Source: a virus. From it: a DNA stretch of 62,770 bases. The stretch covers positions 1 through 62,770 of IMG/VR virus record IMGVR_UViG_3300033571_013433; one strand, 5' to 3'. This document shows positions 39,805 through 48,862 of the stretch, in pieces (within the stretch, counting starts at the first letter, position 1; the number at the start of each line of letters is the position of its first letter). The notes beneath the pieces were generated by a model that worked only from the letters and a program-made list of their open reading frames with translations, had not been told where the DNA came from and did no database searches. The translations under genes and the position numbers were made by a program.

Positions 39805-42800
39805 GCAGGATCATTGGCGCTGGCGGCGGCGGTGGCGGCGGCAAGGGCGGCGGCGGCGCAAAGCAGCGCACGCCTCGCACGACTCCTGACGGCCTGGATA
39901 GCAAGGCATACGCCAAGGTCATTGACCTCTTGGGCGAGGGCGAGATCCAGGGCCTCAAGAATGGCGCCAAGTCAATCTTCCTGAACAATACGCCACTCCA
40001 GGCCAGTGACGGCTCATTCAACTTTCAGAACTTCACCTGGGAGACCAGAACCGGCACGCAAGCTCAATCGCATGTTGCAGGGTTTGACGAGGCACTCAAT
40101 GAACTGCTTGTCAATACCACGGTAACAAAGCCGACTCCAATCACCCGCACAATCACCCGTACTCAAGTTGATGCTGTACGCCTAACAATCACTGTTCCTC
40201 AGCTCCAGCGTATTGAAAACGATGGGGATATTCGCGGTGACGTTATTGATCTCCGAATTGAAACTAGGGCAAACGCCGGGGCGTGGGTAACGAAAATCAC
40301 CGATACGATTCGTGGCCGCACAGGCGACCCCTACCAGCGCGCCTACTTGGTTCCGATTGCAGGCCCTTTCCCGGTTGATGTGCGCGTTACCCGCCTGACC
40401 GATGACAGCACGAATCCAAAGCTCGTCAATGCTTTCACGTGGACAAGTTATACCGAGATTACCTATGTAAAACTTGCGTACCCGAACAGTGCGCTCGTTG
40501 CCATGAGGGTAGACGCTGAGCAGTTCAATAGCATTCCCCAGCGCAGTTACCTGATTCGTGGCATTAAGGTCAGGATCCCAAACAATGCGACGGTAGACTC
40601 CACTACGGGGGCTTTGATCTACTCAGGCGTCTGGAGCGGCACCTTCGGTGCGGCCCAGTGGACTTCCGATCCGGCCTGGTGTCTATACGATCTTCTTACT
40701 AGCAAGCGGTACGGCTTTGGCGCCTTTCTCAATGATGCGGTGCTCGACAAATGGGCCTTCTATCAGGCGTCTGTGTACTGCAGCGCGCTTGACACGCGGC
40801 CAGGCGGCACCACAAATGACTATAACGCCACCACCGGCAGGCATGGCGTGGCGGATGGTCTCGGCAACTTTGAGCCCCGCTTTAGCTGCAACGTCAATAT
40901 CCAGACAGCCGAAGAAGCATACAAGCTCGTCAATGATATGTGCTCGGTTTTCCGAGCAATGCCTTATTGGTCTGTTGGCGCATTGACGTTATCCCAGGAC
41001 GCTCCGACTTCACCGACTTACCTCTTTAACCTGTCTAACGTTGAGTCGCCTGGGTTTAACTACAGTGGTAGTTCTCAGAAAACCCGCGCAACCGTTGCAG
41101 TCGTCAAATACTTCGACAACAATCTCAGGGACTACGCCTATGAAGTCGTAGAGGATCAGAAAGGCATTTCCAAGTATGGTGTCTTAACAAAGGAAGTTGA
41201 AGCGTTTGCTTGCACGAGTCGCGGTCAGGCCCGTCGCCTAGGTGAGTGGCTGGTCTACGCGGAACTCAACGAAACGGAAGTGGTCTCATTCGCTGCTTCC
41301 ATTGAGGCTGGTGTCGTAGTGCGCCCTGGCCAGGTCATTTCTATCGCTGATCCGGCTCGATCTGGCGCTAGGAGGGGCGGGCGCATTTCATCGGCCACCA
41401 CAACCGCGATCACAGTCGATGACGCTACCGGGCTGACGCTGGGCACCACGCCTCAGCTCAGCGTAATTCTCCCTACTGGAGCCCTGGAAACCAAAGCGGT
41501 TAGCAGCATTGTTGGCAGCGTCATCACAGTGTCTAGCGCGTTTTCCGCCACGCCCAACGCCAACGCACCCTGGCTATTCCAGAACACCACCATTGTCCCA
41601 ACGACGTGGAGGGTGCTTTCGGTTCAAGAGCAAGATTCCTGCAAGTATGCAATTACCGCGCTTGAGTATGACAGCTCAAAGTATGCTTATGTTGAGCGGG
41701 GTGTTCCCCTGCAGAGTCAAGAGATCAGTGTTCTTAACCAAATCCCGCCTGCGCCAACAAACCTGTCATTCTCGGAAAGCCTTTACACCTACCAAAATGA
41801 GGTAAGGTCTAAGTTGTCGGCCGAGTGGCAGCCCGTCGAAGGCGTCGCAAGTTACCAAGTGCAGTGGCGAAAAGACAACGGTAACTGGAATATCGAGCAA
41901 GCTATTGGCCCTGTTTACGAGATCCTTGATGTTACGCCTGGTGTATTCGAGTTTCGTATCTACTCTCTGAATGCTGCTGATCTTGCATCTAGCACTTTCC
42001 TTTCCAGCTCGGTTACAGCCCTTGGCAAGACCGCTGCCCCGTCCAACGTCACGGGCTTTTTTGCCATCGTAGACCCCGAGATTGGCGTTACTCTCGTTTG
42101 GGACAAGTCGCCAGACCTTGACCTGCAGGGATATGAAATCTGGCAGGGCGTCTCCTGGGGCACTGGCACAGAAATCGGGCTATTCCAGACAACCTCGGCG
42201 AAGGTCGGGTTGCTGCCCTCTGGCACCGCAAGCTGGTGGATCAGGGCGCTTGACACTTCCGGCGCTTATTCAGCGTCAGCTACCCAAGCGACTGTCACGA
42301 TCAGCGGCGCCGCAGCGCCAACGGTCACGGGAGCGTTCAGTGGCGGCGACATTGAGCTGCGCTGGACCGATTCGGCTGGCACCCTTGCCACGCAATCCTA
42401 TGAGATCAGGTACGGCACAACCAGCTCCACCTGGGCGACGGCCACCGTTGCTGGTGCTGTTCAGGGAACTGTCTTTACAACCAAAGTCACCTGGGCCGGC
42501 ACTCAACGCTGGTTTGTTGCCGCGATTGACCTTGTTGGAAACTACGGAACCGCCGGCCAGTGGGACGGCATCGTTGCATCGCCAACCCAGCCAACCATTA
42601 CTCAGCAGGTAATTGACAATAACGTGCTGCTGCAATGGAATGATTGCACGCAAACGCTCCCCATTGACAGCTACGAGTTGCGTCGCGGCTCGACATGGGC
42701 AGGCGCAACGGTCGTCGGGACTAAGCAGGGCCGGTTCACCTCGGTTTTTGAGACGGTAGGCGGAACATTTACTTATTGGCTTGCCGGCATTGACTCGGCC

Positions 42801-43565
42801 GGCAACTATGGCACCCCTGGCTCGGTTTCGGCAGTCGTCAATCAGCCGCCGGACTATCAACTGCAGATGAATGCCAACAGCACATTCTCTGGTACGCGAA
42901 CAAACGTCGCCCTTGAGAATGGCCGGCTAGTTGCCGCTGTGAGCACGACCGAAACCTGGCAGTCTCATTTCACCTCCCGTGGCTGGACAACGCTCCAGAA
43001 CCAAGTGTCGGCCGGATTTGCCTATTACGGGATGCCATCGCAAACTACAGGCTCCTACGAGGAAACAATGGATCTCGGTAGCGTACTCGCGGGATCTAAG
43101 GTTACGGCTACCATCACAAGTCAAACAGTCGCGGGCGCCATCACAGTCACGCCGACTCTCAGTGTCCGCAAGCTGGTTACTGACGCCTGGACAAACTATG
43201 CCGGCGTTGATTCTGTATTTGCCACTGATTTCCGTTACATCAAAGTCCGCTATGACTTCGCCTCCGCTGGCGGCGATGATCTGTTTGTGATCTCAGCCCT
43301 TAACGTGCGAGTTGACGCCAAGCTGCGGAATGACTTCGGGACTGGAACTGCTAACTCGGCGGACTCGGGCGGCACTACTGTCACCTTCGGCGTTCCATTC
43401 GTTGACGTGCAATCTATCTCTGTCACGCCAGCAACAACGAGCGCGGTAATCGCTGTCTACGACTTTGTTGACGTTCCCAATCCGACTAGCTTTAAGGTGC
43501 TGCTGTTTAACAACTCCGGTACTCGGGTAAGCGGCAACTTTAGCTGGAGCGCAAGAGGCGTGTAA
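39801..43565 (+). CDS. Tail tip / host specificity protein gpJ-like
   Basis: A 1254-residue central tip protein. The N terminus has a Gly-rich start (GAGGGGGGGKGGGG) and the conserved YAKVIDLLGEGEIQGL and KSIFLNNTPL. The middle holds the hub-like barrel domains. From ~residue 640 to 1060 there are several fibronectin type III-like repeats (EWQPVEGVASYQVQWRKDNG; two close repeats with DSYELRRGSTW and ATQSYEIRYGTTS). The C-terminal ~180 residues should contact the receptor. It follows gpI and overlaps it by four bases. Confidence 0.92.
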   Translation: MSRIIGAGGGGGGGKGGGGAKQRTPRTTPDGLDSKAYAKVIDLLGEGEIQGLKNGAKSIFLNNTPLQASDGSFNFQNFTWETRTGTQAQSHVAGFDEALNELLVNTTVTKPTPITRTITRTQVDAVRLTITVPQLQRIENDGDIRGDVIDLRIETRANAGAWVTKITDTIRGRTGDPYQRAYLVPIAGPFPVDVRVTRLTDDSTNPKLVNAFTWTSYTEITYVKLAYPNSALVAMRVDAEQFNSIPQRSYLIRGIKVRIPNNATVDSTTGALIYSGVWSGTFGAAQWTSDPAWCLYDLLTSKRYGFGAFLNDAVLDKWAFYQASVYCSALDTRPGGTTNDYNATTGRHGVADGLGNFEPRFSCNVNIQTAEEAYKLVNDMCSVFRAMPYWSVGALTLSQDAPTSPTYLFNLSNVESPGFNYSGSSQKTRATVAVVKYFDNNLRDYAYEVVEDQKGISKYGVLTKEVEAFACTSRGQARRLGEWLVYAELNETEVVSFAASIEAGVVVRPGQVISIADPARSGARRGGRISSATTTAITVDDATGLTLGTTPQLSVILPTGALETKAVSSIVGSVITVSSAFSATPNANAPWLFQNTTIVPTTWRVLSVQEQDSCKYAITALEYDSSKYAYVERGVPLQSQEISVLNQIPPAPTNLSFSESLYTYQNEVRSKLSAEWQPVEGVASYQVQWRKDNGNWNIEQAIGPVYEILDVTPGVFEFRIYSLNAADLASSTFLSSSVTALGKTAAPSNVTGFFAIVDPEIGVTLVWDKSPDLDLQGYEIWQGVSWGTGTEIGLFQTTSAKVGLLPSGTASWWIRALDTSGAYSASATQATVTISGAAAPTVTGAFSGGDIELRWTDSAGTLATQSYEIRYGTTSSTWATATVAGAVQGTVFTTKVTWAGTQRWFVAAIDLVGNYGTAGQWDGIVASPTQPTITQQVIDNNVLLQWNDCTQTLPIDSYELRRGSTWAGATVVGTKQGRFTSVFETVGGTFTYWLAGIDSAGNYGTPGSVSAVVNQPPDYQLQMNANSTFSGTRTNVALENGRLVAAVSTTETWQSHFTSRGWTTLQNQVSAGFAYYGMPSQTTGSYEETMDLGSVLAGSKVTATITSQTVAGAITVTPTLSVRKLVTDAWTNYAGVDSVFATDFRYIKVRYDFASAGGDDLFVISALNVRVDAKLRNDFGTGTANSADSGGTTVTFGVPFVDVQSISVTPATTSAVIAVYDFVDVPNPTSFKVLLFNNSGTRVSGNFSWSARGV

Positions 43566-44881
43566 TGGCAAACTGGAGCAACCCGGTTCTCACAAGCACC
43601 TACACCAACTTTGTCACCGAGGTAAAGGACCGCGACGTTGATCTCGCGCTTGGCTTTGATGGTGTTACGCCAACAAACCTGCCTACAGGGGCGATCCGCT
43701 GGAATAGCAGTATCAGCCGCTGGCAGAAGTGGTCTGGCACTGCCTGGGGGGAGCTGGCCACTACCTACGCGCTAACAACGATCACGGCGACAGGCACGGT
43801 CACTGGTACGGCGCTGATCCCGTCCTCTAGCACTGTCCCGACCAACGGCGTCTACCTGCCGGCGACGAACGCTGTCGGCATTGCCACAAACAGCACTGGC
43901 AGGGCCTATGTTGACGCCACGGGCCGCTTGCTCATTGGCGCAAGCTCGATCCTTTCTTCGCCACCAGGCTCTGCCACCTCACTACTGCAGATTCGCTCGA
44001 CTGGTGATGATGCTGCGCTGATCTCGGGCGATAGCACAACTGGCCTCTCGATCAATGGCTACCTCACGTCGGCCACTGTCAAGAGTGTTCTCAACCTTAA
44101 CGGCGCGAGGGGCAGCCTTGCCTCGCCTGTCACCATTGCCAGTGGTGACGTAATCTCGGCAATTAACATGCGAGGTTGGGGTGGAAGCTCTTTCCTCGTT
44201 GGCGCAGCGACATACGCGGTTGCGGATGGAGCTTTCAGCTCAACCTCAGCCCCTACTCGGCTTGTTTTCCTCACCACTCCCTCTGGGAGCACAAGTCCGC
44301 TTGAAAGAATGCGGATTGAGGCTAGTGGCCGGATTCTGATTGGCCAGACCACAACTGCCTCCCCTGGATTTGGCAATACGACAACGGGCGTCGGTATTGA
44401 GCCGGACAATGGCGCACTCTTTCTTTCTCGTGCAGATGGCAACTTTGTCCTATCCCTTAACAGCAACCTTACTTCTGCTAGTACCGCAACGCATGTCAAA
44501 ATCCACCGCTCTGGTGTTGAAGTAGGCTCAATTTCGTCTGCGGCTGGCATTACCAGCTATGTCACGACTTCTGACTACCGCCTTAAGGAGAATATCGTTC
44601 CCCTAGGTGGTGCCATTGATAGGGTAAAAACCTTAAGCCCGTGTCGATACAACTTTATCTCAGCGCCTTCCGCCACGGTTGACGGCTTTCTTGCGCACGA
44701 GGTTCACAATGTTGTCCCCGAAGCGGTAGTTGGCGCGAAGGATGCGGTCGATCTGTCGAATAATCCTGTTTATCAGGGTATTGACCCTTCCAAGCTCGTT
44801 CCGCTCCTGACTGCTGCGCTAAAGGAAGCCGTCGCGCGCATTGAACAGCTTGAGGCTGATGTTGCCTCTCTCATGCCTTAG
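43565..44881 (+). CDS. Tail fibre with C-terminal intramolecular chaperone (peptidase S74)
   Basis: A 438-residue fibre. Residues 1-60 carry a short head (VDLALGFDGVTPTNLPTGAI, RWNSSISRWQKWSG) common to fibre proteins. From ~residue 334 comes the S74 chaperone: TTSDYRLKENIVPLGGAIDR, FLAHEVHNVVPEAVVG and a closing coiled coil (AALKEAVARIEQLEADVASL). In related fibres the chaperone trimerises and then cuts itself off before the conserved Ser. The ATG overlaps the gpJ stop. Confidence 0.88.
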   Translation: MANWSNPVLTSTYTNFVTEVKDRDVDLALGFDGVTPTNLPTGAIRWNSSISRWQKWSGTAWGELATTYALTTITATGTVTGTALIPSSSTVPTNGVYLPATNAVGIATNSTGRAYVDATGRLLIGASSILSSPPGSATSLLQIRSTGDDAALISGDSTTGLSINGYLTSATVKSVLNLNGARGSLASPVTIASGDVISAINMRGWGGSSFLVGAATYAVADGAFSSTSAPTRLVFLTTPSGSTSPLERMRIEASGRILIGQTTTASPGFGNTTTGVGIEPDNGALFLSRADGNFVLSLNSNLTSASTATHVKIHRSGVEVGSISSAAGITSYVTTSDYRLKENIVPLGGAIDRVKTLSPCRYNFISAPSATVDGFLAHEVHNVVPEAVVGAKDAVDLSNNPVYQGIDPSKLVPLLTAALKEAVARIEQLEADVASLMP

Positions 44882-44898
44882 CGGGCTTAGCCTTTCCT

Positions 44899-45207
44899 AT
44901 GCGCAGTGCCCTCCTGATTGGTTCAGCTTCTGTGCTGGCCGTTGTCGCTGGTGCGATCTACATAGTTGATTGCCGTAGTTGGGCAAAAACGCAGGATGAG
45001 ACCACTGGCTGCTATCTGACCGGCCTCCCGATTATGGGCATTGGCGCCGCCGGTCAGGGTGGCTTCCGCGCAGGCTTCAACACTTACAACCCCGCCCTCA
45101 GGAAAGACGATGAGTATGTGGTTGGTCCGCCTCGCGCGGCTGATAGCGAGACTGGCGCTGCCCCGCCAACTCCGCAGCGATCTGGCAAGGGTTTTCGACC
45201 CGATTGA
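44899..45207 (+). CDS. Single-pass membrane protein, 102 aa
   Basis: Residues ~3-24 are a membrane helix or uncleaved signal (LLIGSASVLAVVAGAIYIVD). The rest is Gly-rich and Pro-rich, with ETTGCYLTGLPIMG. It lies just before the endolysin, so a holin- or spanin-like role is possible but unsupported by a family match. Confidence 0.55.
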   Translation: MRSALLIGSASVLAVVAGAIYIVDCRSWAKTQDETTGCYLTGLPIMGIGAAGQGGFRAGFNTYNPALRKDDEYVVGPPRAADSETGAAPPTPQRSGKGFRPD

Positions 45208-45376
45208 CCAGCGCGTGCCGATGCTGCTGGCAAGTGGCGCGCAGCTCGATACGGTCAGAAGTGAAGTTGCCTGGGCCCTCGCGGAGCGGCTCACCGACTC
45301 AATCAAGCCTGGTTACATCGAAGCCGCGATGTTGCTCTACGACCCCCTGCAGGCTGCTCTTAAGAACAAGCGATGA
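45110..45376 (+). CDS. Small basic helical protein before the endolysin, 88 aa
   Basis: The frame begins MSMWLVRLARLIARLALP, an amphipathic membrane-active-looking helix, and continues with helical sequence (DTVRSEVAWALAERLTDSI). It overlaps the previous gene by about 100 bases and the endolysin by four. The N-terminal helix would suit a lysis accessory protein; no family recognised. Confidence 0.6.
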   Translation: MSMWLVRLARLIARLALPRQLRSDLARVFDPIDQRVPMLLASGAQLDTVRSEVAWALAERLTDSIKPGYIEAAMLLYDPLQAALKNKR

Positions 45377-46533
45377 CCAACGCCAGTGTTCGCGCAGCCG
45401 CGCAGGAGATCGCCAAGCGTGGCGCGCTGACACCCCATCAGCTATCTGCGTTCAGTCAGCTTGACGAGCTGTTGACTGATTCTCAGCGCCAGGCGTTCAC
45501 CGAGCTTTGGCGCGCAGAGGGATCGCCTGCTGCGGACGCAGATCCGACGTGGATGGCGCCTGCTCTCAAGGTCATCCGCGAGCATGAGGGGCTGGCTACG
45601 ACCAGTTATCGCGACCCGGTTGGTTTATGGACAATCGGATATGGCCTAACCCGTCTCAATGGCGGCCCGGTGCGCGAGGGTGACACGATCACCAAAGCAC
45701 AAGCCGAACAGCTTCTACGGCGCGAACTGCTCGATCTGTTTGCGCCTGGGCTGTTCACACTGCTGCCCATGGCGAAGAAGTGGAAGCCGAATCAACAGGC
45801 AGCATTGTTGAGCTTTGCCTTCAATACTGGCTTGGGTGCATTAGAAGATAGTACGCTGAGAAAGCGACTCTTGGCAGGCGAGGATCCTGTCCTCGTTGTC
45901 AACGGTGAACTGCCGCGATGGAAGCACGCCGGGGAGGCGGTACTTGCGGGCCTAGAGCGGCGCAGGGCGGCAGAGGTGGCGCTTTTCATGGGTGGCGCTT
46001 CTGCAAACTCAGTGCTGCTCAAGGTGCCATACTTCTCTCAGCTCGACAACAAGAGCGGCGAGGGGGCGCGTGAATGCGCCAGTTCATCGTGCGCGATGGT
46101 GGCCGCGTTCTTCGGCAAGATAACTGGCGGCGATGACGAATACAACAAGCTGCGCGCCAAGTGGGGCGACACCACGGATATTCAAGCGCACGTAAAAACC
46201 TTGCGGGCGCTAGGGCTCGATGCTCGATTCAGGACTGACGCAACTCCGGTGATGCTGGAGACTGAGCTTCGCGCGGGGCGGCCTATTGCTGTTGGCTGGC
46301 TGCACAAAGGTTCGGCATCGGCCGCCTCGGGCGGGGGCCACTGGAGCGTGGCGATTGGGTATAGCTCATCGCACTGGATTCATAACGATCCGTATGGTGA
46401 GGCCGACATGGTGAAAGGTGGTTACATCAATCATTCCGGCGGCAAAGGAGTTGCCTACAGCCGCAAGAACTGGAATCGCAGGTGGATGCCTGACGGTAAA
46501 GGATGGGCGATATTCTGTCAGCCGCTTGCCTAG
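45373..46533 (+). CDS. Two-domain endolysin: GH24 lysozyme plus C39-type peptidase
   Basis: A 386-residue cell-wall enzyme. Residues ~60-205 are a T4-type lysozyme: VIREHEGLATTSYRDPVGLW gives the catalytic Glu and the Asp/Thr region (TIGYGLT), with QQAALLSFAFNTG and ERRRAAEVALF downstream. Residues ~215-386 are a papain-like C39 domain: PYFSQLDNKSG, ECASSSCAMVAAFFG (catalytic Cys), GGHWSVAIGYSS (His) and HNDPYG (Asp). The first would cut glycan strands and the second peptide bonds or a protein in the envelope. No signal peptide is visible, so export depends on a holin. Confidence 0.88.
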   Translation: MTNASVRAAAQEIAKRGALTPHQLSAFSQLDELLTDSQRQAFTELWRAEGSPAADADPTWMAPALKVIREHEGLATTSYRDPVGLWTIGYGLTRLNGGPVREGDTITKAQAEQLLRRELLDLFAPGLFTLLPMAKKWKPNQQAALLSFAFNTGLGALEDSTLRKRLLAGEDPVLVVNGELPRWKHAGEAVLAGLERRRAAEVALFMGGASANSVLLKVPYFSQLDNKSGEGARECASSSCAMVAAFFGKITGGDDEYNKLRAKWGDTTDIQAHVKTLRALGLDARFRTDATPVMLETELRAGRPIAVGWLHKGSASAASGGGHWSVAIGYSSSHWIHNDPYGEADMVKGGYINHSGGKGVAYSRKNWNRRWMPDGKGWAIFCQPLA

Positions 46534-46724
46534 AAGGGGCACTTTCCGCTTAGCTCAAGTGCCATCTGCCACGATTCCCATTCGCGATGGGATAGTTTGT
46601 GGTCTCCAGCTTCTAGGGCGTTCAGGCTGCGCTCATACGCGCAAAGTCCTACCTCAATCCAATCTATGCTTTGCTCGGGTTGATTCGGGATCCTCTCCCT
46701 CGGCTTCGGTCGGGGGTCTTTCAT
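46530..46724 (-). CDS. Small hypothetical protein, 64 aa
   Basis: Leftward gene facing the endolysin gene and overlapping it by four bases. MKDPRPKPRERIPNQPEQS is a basic Pro-rich head; residues ~20-60 are helical with several Trp (DWIEVG, SHREWESWQMALE). Last of a four-gene leftward string. Function unknown. Confidence 0.6.
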   Translation of the reverse strand: MKDPRPKPRERIPNQPEQSIDWIEVGLCAYERSLNALEAGDHKLSHREWESWQMALELSGKCPF

Positions 46725-46963
46725 GTTCCAGGCTCTCCGATTCTCCCTCCGTCAAGATCGCGCATCACCGGCAGTGACCGGCGGCCGAGCTGACGGCAAT
46801 ACCAGACTACGGGCAGCGATACGCCACTTGAGGCGGCCAACTGTTGCAGCATCGCCTCAGCTTGCCAGAGCTGCGGATGGGCGACCGACAATGACTCGTA
46901 GCTAAGTTCGTAGCACGGCTGACCGTTCTCACCCGGCACGATTTCGTAGGTCGGCATATCCAT
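46721..46963 (-). CDS. Small hypothetical protein, 80 aa
   Basis: Begins MDMPTYEIVPGENGQPCYEL and contains LWQAEAMLQQLAASSGV. A strand-helix protein with two Cys. It is coupled to both neighbours by a four-base overlap (downstream) and TGATG (upstream). Function unknown. Confidence 0.65.
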   Translation of the reverse strand: MDMPTYEIVPGENGQPCYELSYESLSVAHPQLWQAEAMLQQLAASSGVSLPVVWYCRQLGRRSLPVMRDLDGGRIGEPGT

Positions 46964-47202
46964 CAGTTCACACTCCGAGTCGGCCTCCTGGGCGCCACCG
47001 GCTTGGCCACTGCGTCGAGATCAGCCGCAAGCCTGAACAGCAGCCGGTTGTCATGCACATCAGTGGCCTGGGCCGCCGTGTATCGCGCGTGATCGGCCAC
47101 GGCCTGCAGGATCGCCGCGACGCCGCTGTGGGTGCTTGTGGCGTAACCCACGGCGTCATCCGCCCGCTTGGCGTGGAGCTGGGCGAGATCGTCAAGATCC
47201 AT
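46963..47202 (-). CDS. Helical hypothetical protein, 79 aa
   Basis: The ATG at 47202 opens MDLDDLAQLHAKRADDAVGY; three further helices follow (AILQAVADHARYTAAQAT, RLLFRLAADLDAVAKPV) and a basic Pro tail. The frame is open far upstream, but that part lies antisense to the recombinase and is rejected. It overlaps the upstream small gene by 11 bases. Confidence 0.65.
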   Translation of the reverse strand: MDLDDLAQLHAKRADDAVGYATSTHSGVAAILQAVADHARYTAAQATDVHDNRLLFRLAADLDAVAKPVAPRRPTRSVN

Positions 47203-47344
47203 GACAACGGCGCTGCATTTCGGCGATGCGGCCAGGAACGAGGTGCTCGCTTGAAACCGTGCTGGTGAACACGCCAACGGTGATGCGGATGCAGCCGTCA
47301 GGCAGGCGCGTGATTTGCGGCACAAGCATTGCGGCGCAGTGCAT
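47192..47344 (-). CDS. Small hypothetical protein, 50 aa
   Basis: Frame MHCAAMLVPQITRLPDGCIR followed by ITVGVFTSTVSSEHLV and a basic end. It begins just inside the divergent space with the recombinase gene. On the minus strand TATACT (47353-47358) lies upstream but without a matching -35. Modest support. Confidence 0.5.
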   Translation of the reverse strand: MHCAAMLVPQITRLPDGCIRITVGVFTSTVSSEHLVPGRIAEMQRRCHGS

Positions 47345-47410
47345 TCGATCAAGTATAGTCCGCTGTTACCCAACCCGAGGGCTTGTGCGACACGGCCTAT
47401 AGTCGCCCGA

Positions 47411-48694
47411 ATGGACGCACTAACCATTGGATACAGCCGTGTCAGCACCGCATCGGGCGAGCAGCTCAGCGCGTTACAGCGGCAGGTTTCGCGCCTAGAG
47501 GCCGCCGGCTGCGACCTGATTCTGCAGGACGTGGAATCCGGCCTCAACCAGCGCCGGCCCCAGTACCAGCAGCTTCGGCGCCTGGTAAAGGATGGGCGGG
47601 TGGCCCTGGTGCTCGTCACGGCGATCTCGCGCCTGGGCAGGAACGCGGCCGAGAGCGACGCATTCGTGGCCCTGTGCGACGAGCGGGGCGTGGCCTGCCG
47701 CTCCCTCTCCGAAGGCCAGCTCACCATGGCAACCCCCGAGGATCTGCTGCTGACGCGGCTCCGGGGCAGTCTCAGCCAGGGGGAGTCCATGCGCCTGAGT
47801 CAGCGCGTCAAGGCCGGGCTTGCGGAGGGGCGTCGGCATGGACGGCCCATGCGGAAACCGTGCTGGGGCTACCGACTGGCTGCTGATCGGTCGCGGATGG
47901 AGCCCGACCCCGAGCAGTGGCCGAGGGCGCAGGCGTTTCTGGAGAAGCTGCGAGGCAACAGCTGGCGGATGCTGCCGACCCTGCGCGAGAGTCCCGGCCT
48001 GTCGCCGTTCAAGTCATGCCGGGGCGTCCGGGCCTGGTTGCTGAATCCGACAATCCGTGGCGGGATTGGCTACGGGCAGCGGGCGAATCACGTGTTCGAT
48101 CAGATCACGTGGAGCCGGCACCCTGCGCTACTCAGTCACGCTGAGTTCACGGAAATGGAGCGCGTCATTGCGCACAACCGAAAGCTCTGGGGGCACAACT
48201 ACGGAACCATCCCCAGGATCCTGACCGGGTTGTGCGAGTGCGAGGAGTGCGGGTCGCGAATGTGCTACATCGCGGGCCGCACTCACCCTTCGCTCAAGTG
48301 TCGCGGCGAAGGGTGCAGTCAGCTCTACCGAAGCACGCGCGAAAGCGTGATCGTTTCTTATGTATGCGACCACTTGACCGTCGCCGCGGCTGAGCGATTA
48401 GCAGCGACGGTCAATCAGTCAGAGAGCGCGGAAGCGGCCGAGCTACGCCGACAGATCGTGCAGCTTGAGGCGATGGGTGACCCAGAACTGGCCGCCGCCA
48501 TCGCCGTCAAGCGGCAGCGGCTGGAGTCGGTACTAGCCGCGCCGATGGCCGATTCTGCGTTGATCGAGAAGCTGCGCGACCGCCGGTGGCTTGACCTGGC
48601 AACCGCCGATGAACTGCGCCTGATCCTGCAGCAGACCGTGGCAAGGGTTGTGATTGCCAAACAGGTGCCGGTGGCCATTCGTTTGCGGCTTTAG
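47411..48694 (+). CDS. Large serine recombinase (integrase-type)
   Basis: A 427-residue site-specific recombinase. The catalytic resolvase domain starts TIGYSRVST (nucleophile Ser about residue 12) and includes ISRLGRNAAESDAFV. Residues ~145-230 are the recombinase domain (RVKAGLAEGRRHGRPMRKP, WGYRL), followed by a zinc ribbon CECEECGSRMCYIAG and CRGEGC, and a helical C-terminal part. Enzymes of this build integrate temperate phages between attP and attB. The start at 47411 is the only good ATG; the frame is open 96 bases upstream. An attP site is expected nearby but cannot be read from one genome. Confidence 0.9.
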   Translation: MDALTIGYSRVSTASGEQLSALQRQVSRLEAAGCDLILQDVESGLNQRRPQYQQLRRLVKDGRVALVLVTAISRLGRNAAESDAFVALCDERGVACRSLSEGQLTMATPEDLLLTRLRGSLSQGESMRLSQRVKAGLAEGRRHGRPMRKPCWGYRLAADRSRMEPDPEQWPRAQAFLEKLRGNSWRMLPTLRESPGLSPFKSCRGVRAWLLNPTIRGGIGYGQRANHVFDQITWSRHPALLSHAEFTEMERVIAHNRKLWGHNYGTIPRILTGLCECEECGSRMCYIAGRTHPSLKCRGEGCSQLYRSTRESVIVSYVCDHLTVAAAERLAATVNQSESAEAAELRRQIVQLEAMGDPELAAAIAVKRQRLESVLAAPMADSALIEKLRDRRWLDLATADELRLILQQTVARVVIAKQVPVAIRLRL

Positions 48695-48743
48695 CGGCGT
48701 CGTAACGCTCAATGACGGTGAGGATGGTTTCGGCGAGGGTCAT
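48507..48743 (-). CDS. Possible small gene overprinted by the recombinase end
   Basis: The frame opens MTLAETILTVIERYDAAKAA on an ATGA overlap with the methyltransferase remnant, then runs antisense into the last 190 bases of the recombinase, where the sequence becomes composition-like. The first 26 residues look like a real start and resemble that of the peptide at 61480-61608 (VTLPETIL). Probably a gene truncated when the recombinase arrived. Confidence 0.35.
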   Translation of the reverse strand: MTLAETILTVIERYDAAKAANEWPPAPVWQSQPLPRSAAGSGAVHRRLPGQATGGRAASRSTQNRPSARLVPTPAAAA

Positions 48744-48862
48744 GCTTGCGAGGCCAGTTGAAGAACCCTTGCGAGGGGGATTGCTGCTACTTGGGGCACC
48801 ACGGCATTGCCTAGCGCCTTCAGGCGGTTGAGGCTCTGCGGTCTGTTGCCCAGTGATGCTTC
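48740..48862 (-). pseudogene. C-terminal remnant of a cytosine methyltransferase
   Basis: The frame reads ASLGNRPQSLNRLKALGNAV and VPQVAAIPLARV, i.e. motif X of a C5 methyltransferase without the rest of the enzyme. It parallels the end of the gene at 49179 (RLKALGNTIVPQCAAIPLAR), but at DNA level the two differ at many positions, so it is not a fresh copy. The HNH gene overlaps its upstream edge. Best read as the tail of a second methyltransferase displaced by the HNH gene. Confidence 0.7.

Noticed and set aside
47354-47403. Two TATAGT boxes upstream of the recombinase as tandem promoters
   Set aside because: Neither has a -35 at 16-18 bases; the best match, TTGCGG, is 19 bases from the first. 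Left unassigned.
47203-47790. Long leftward frame continuing upstream of the 79-residue gene through the recombinase
   Set aside because: Ser/Arg-rich antisense of a clear recombinase; the ATG at 47202 gives a natural protein.
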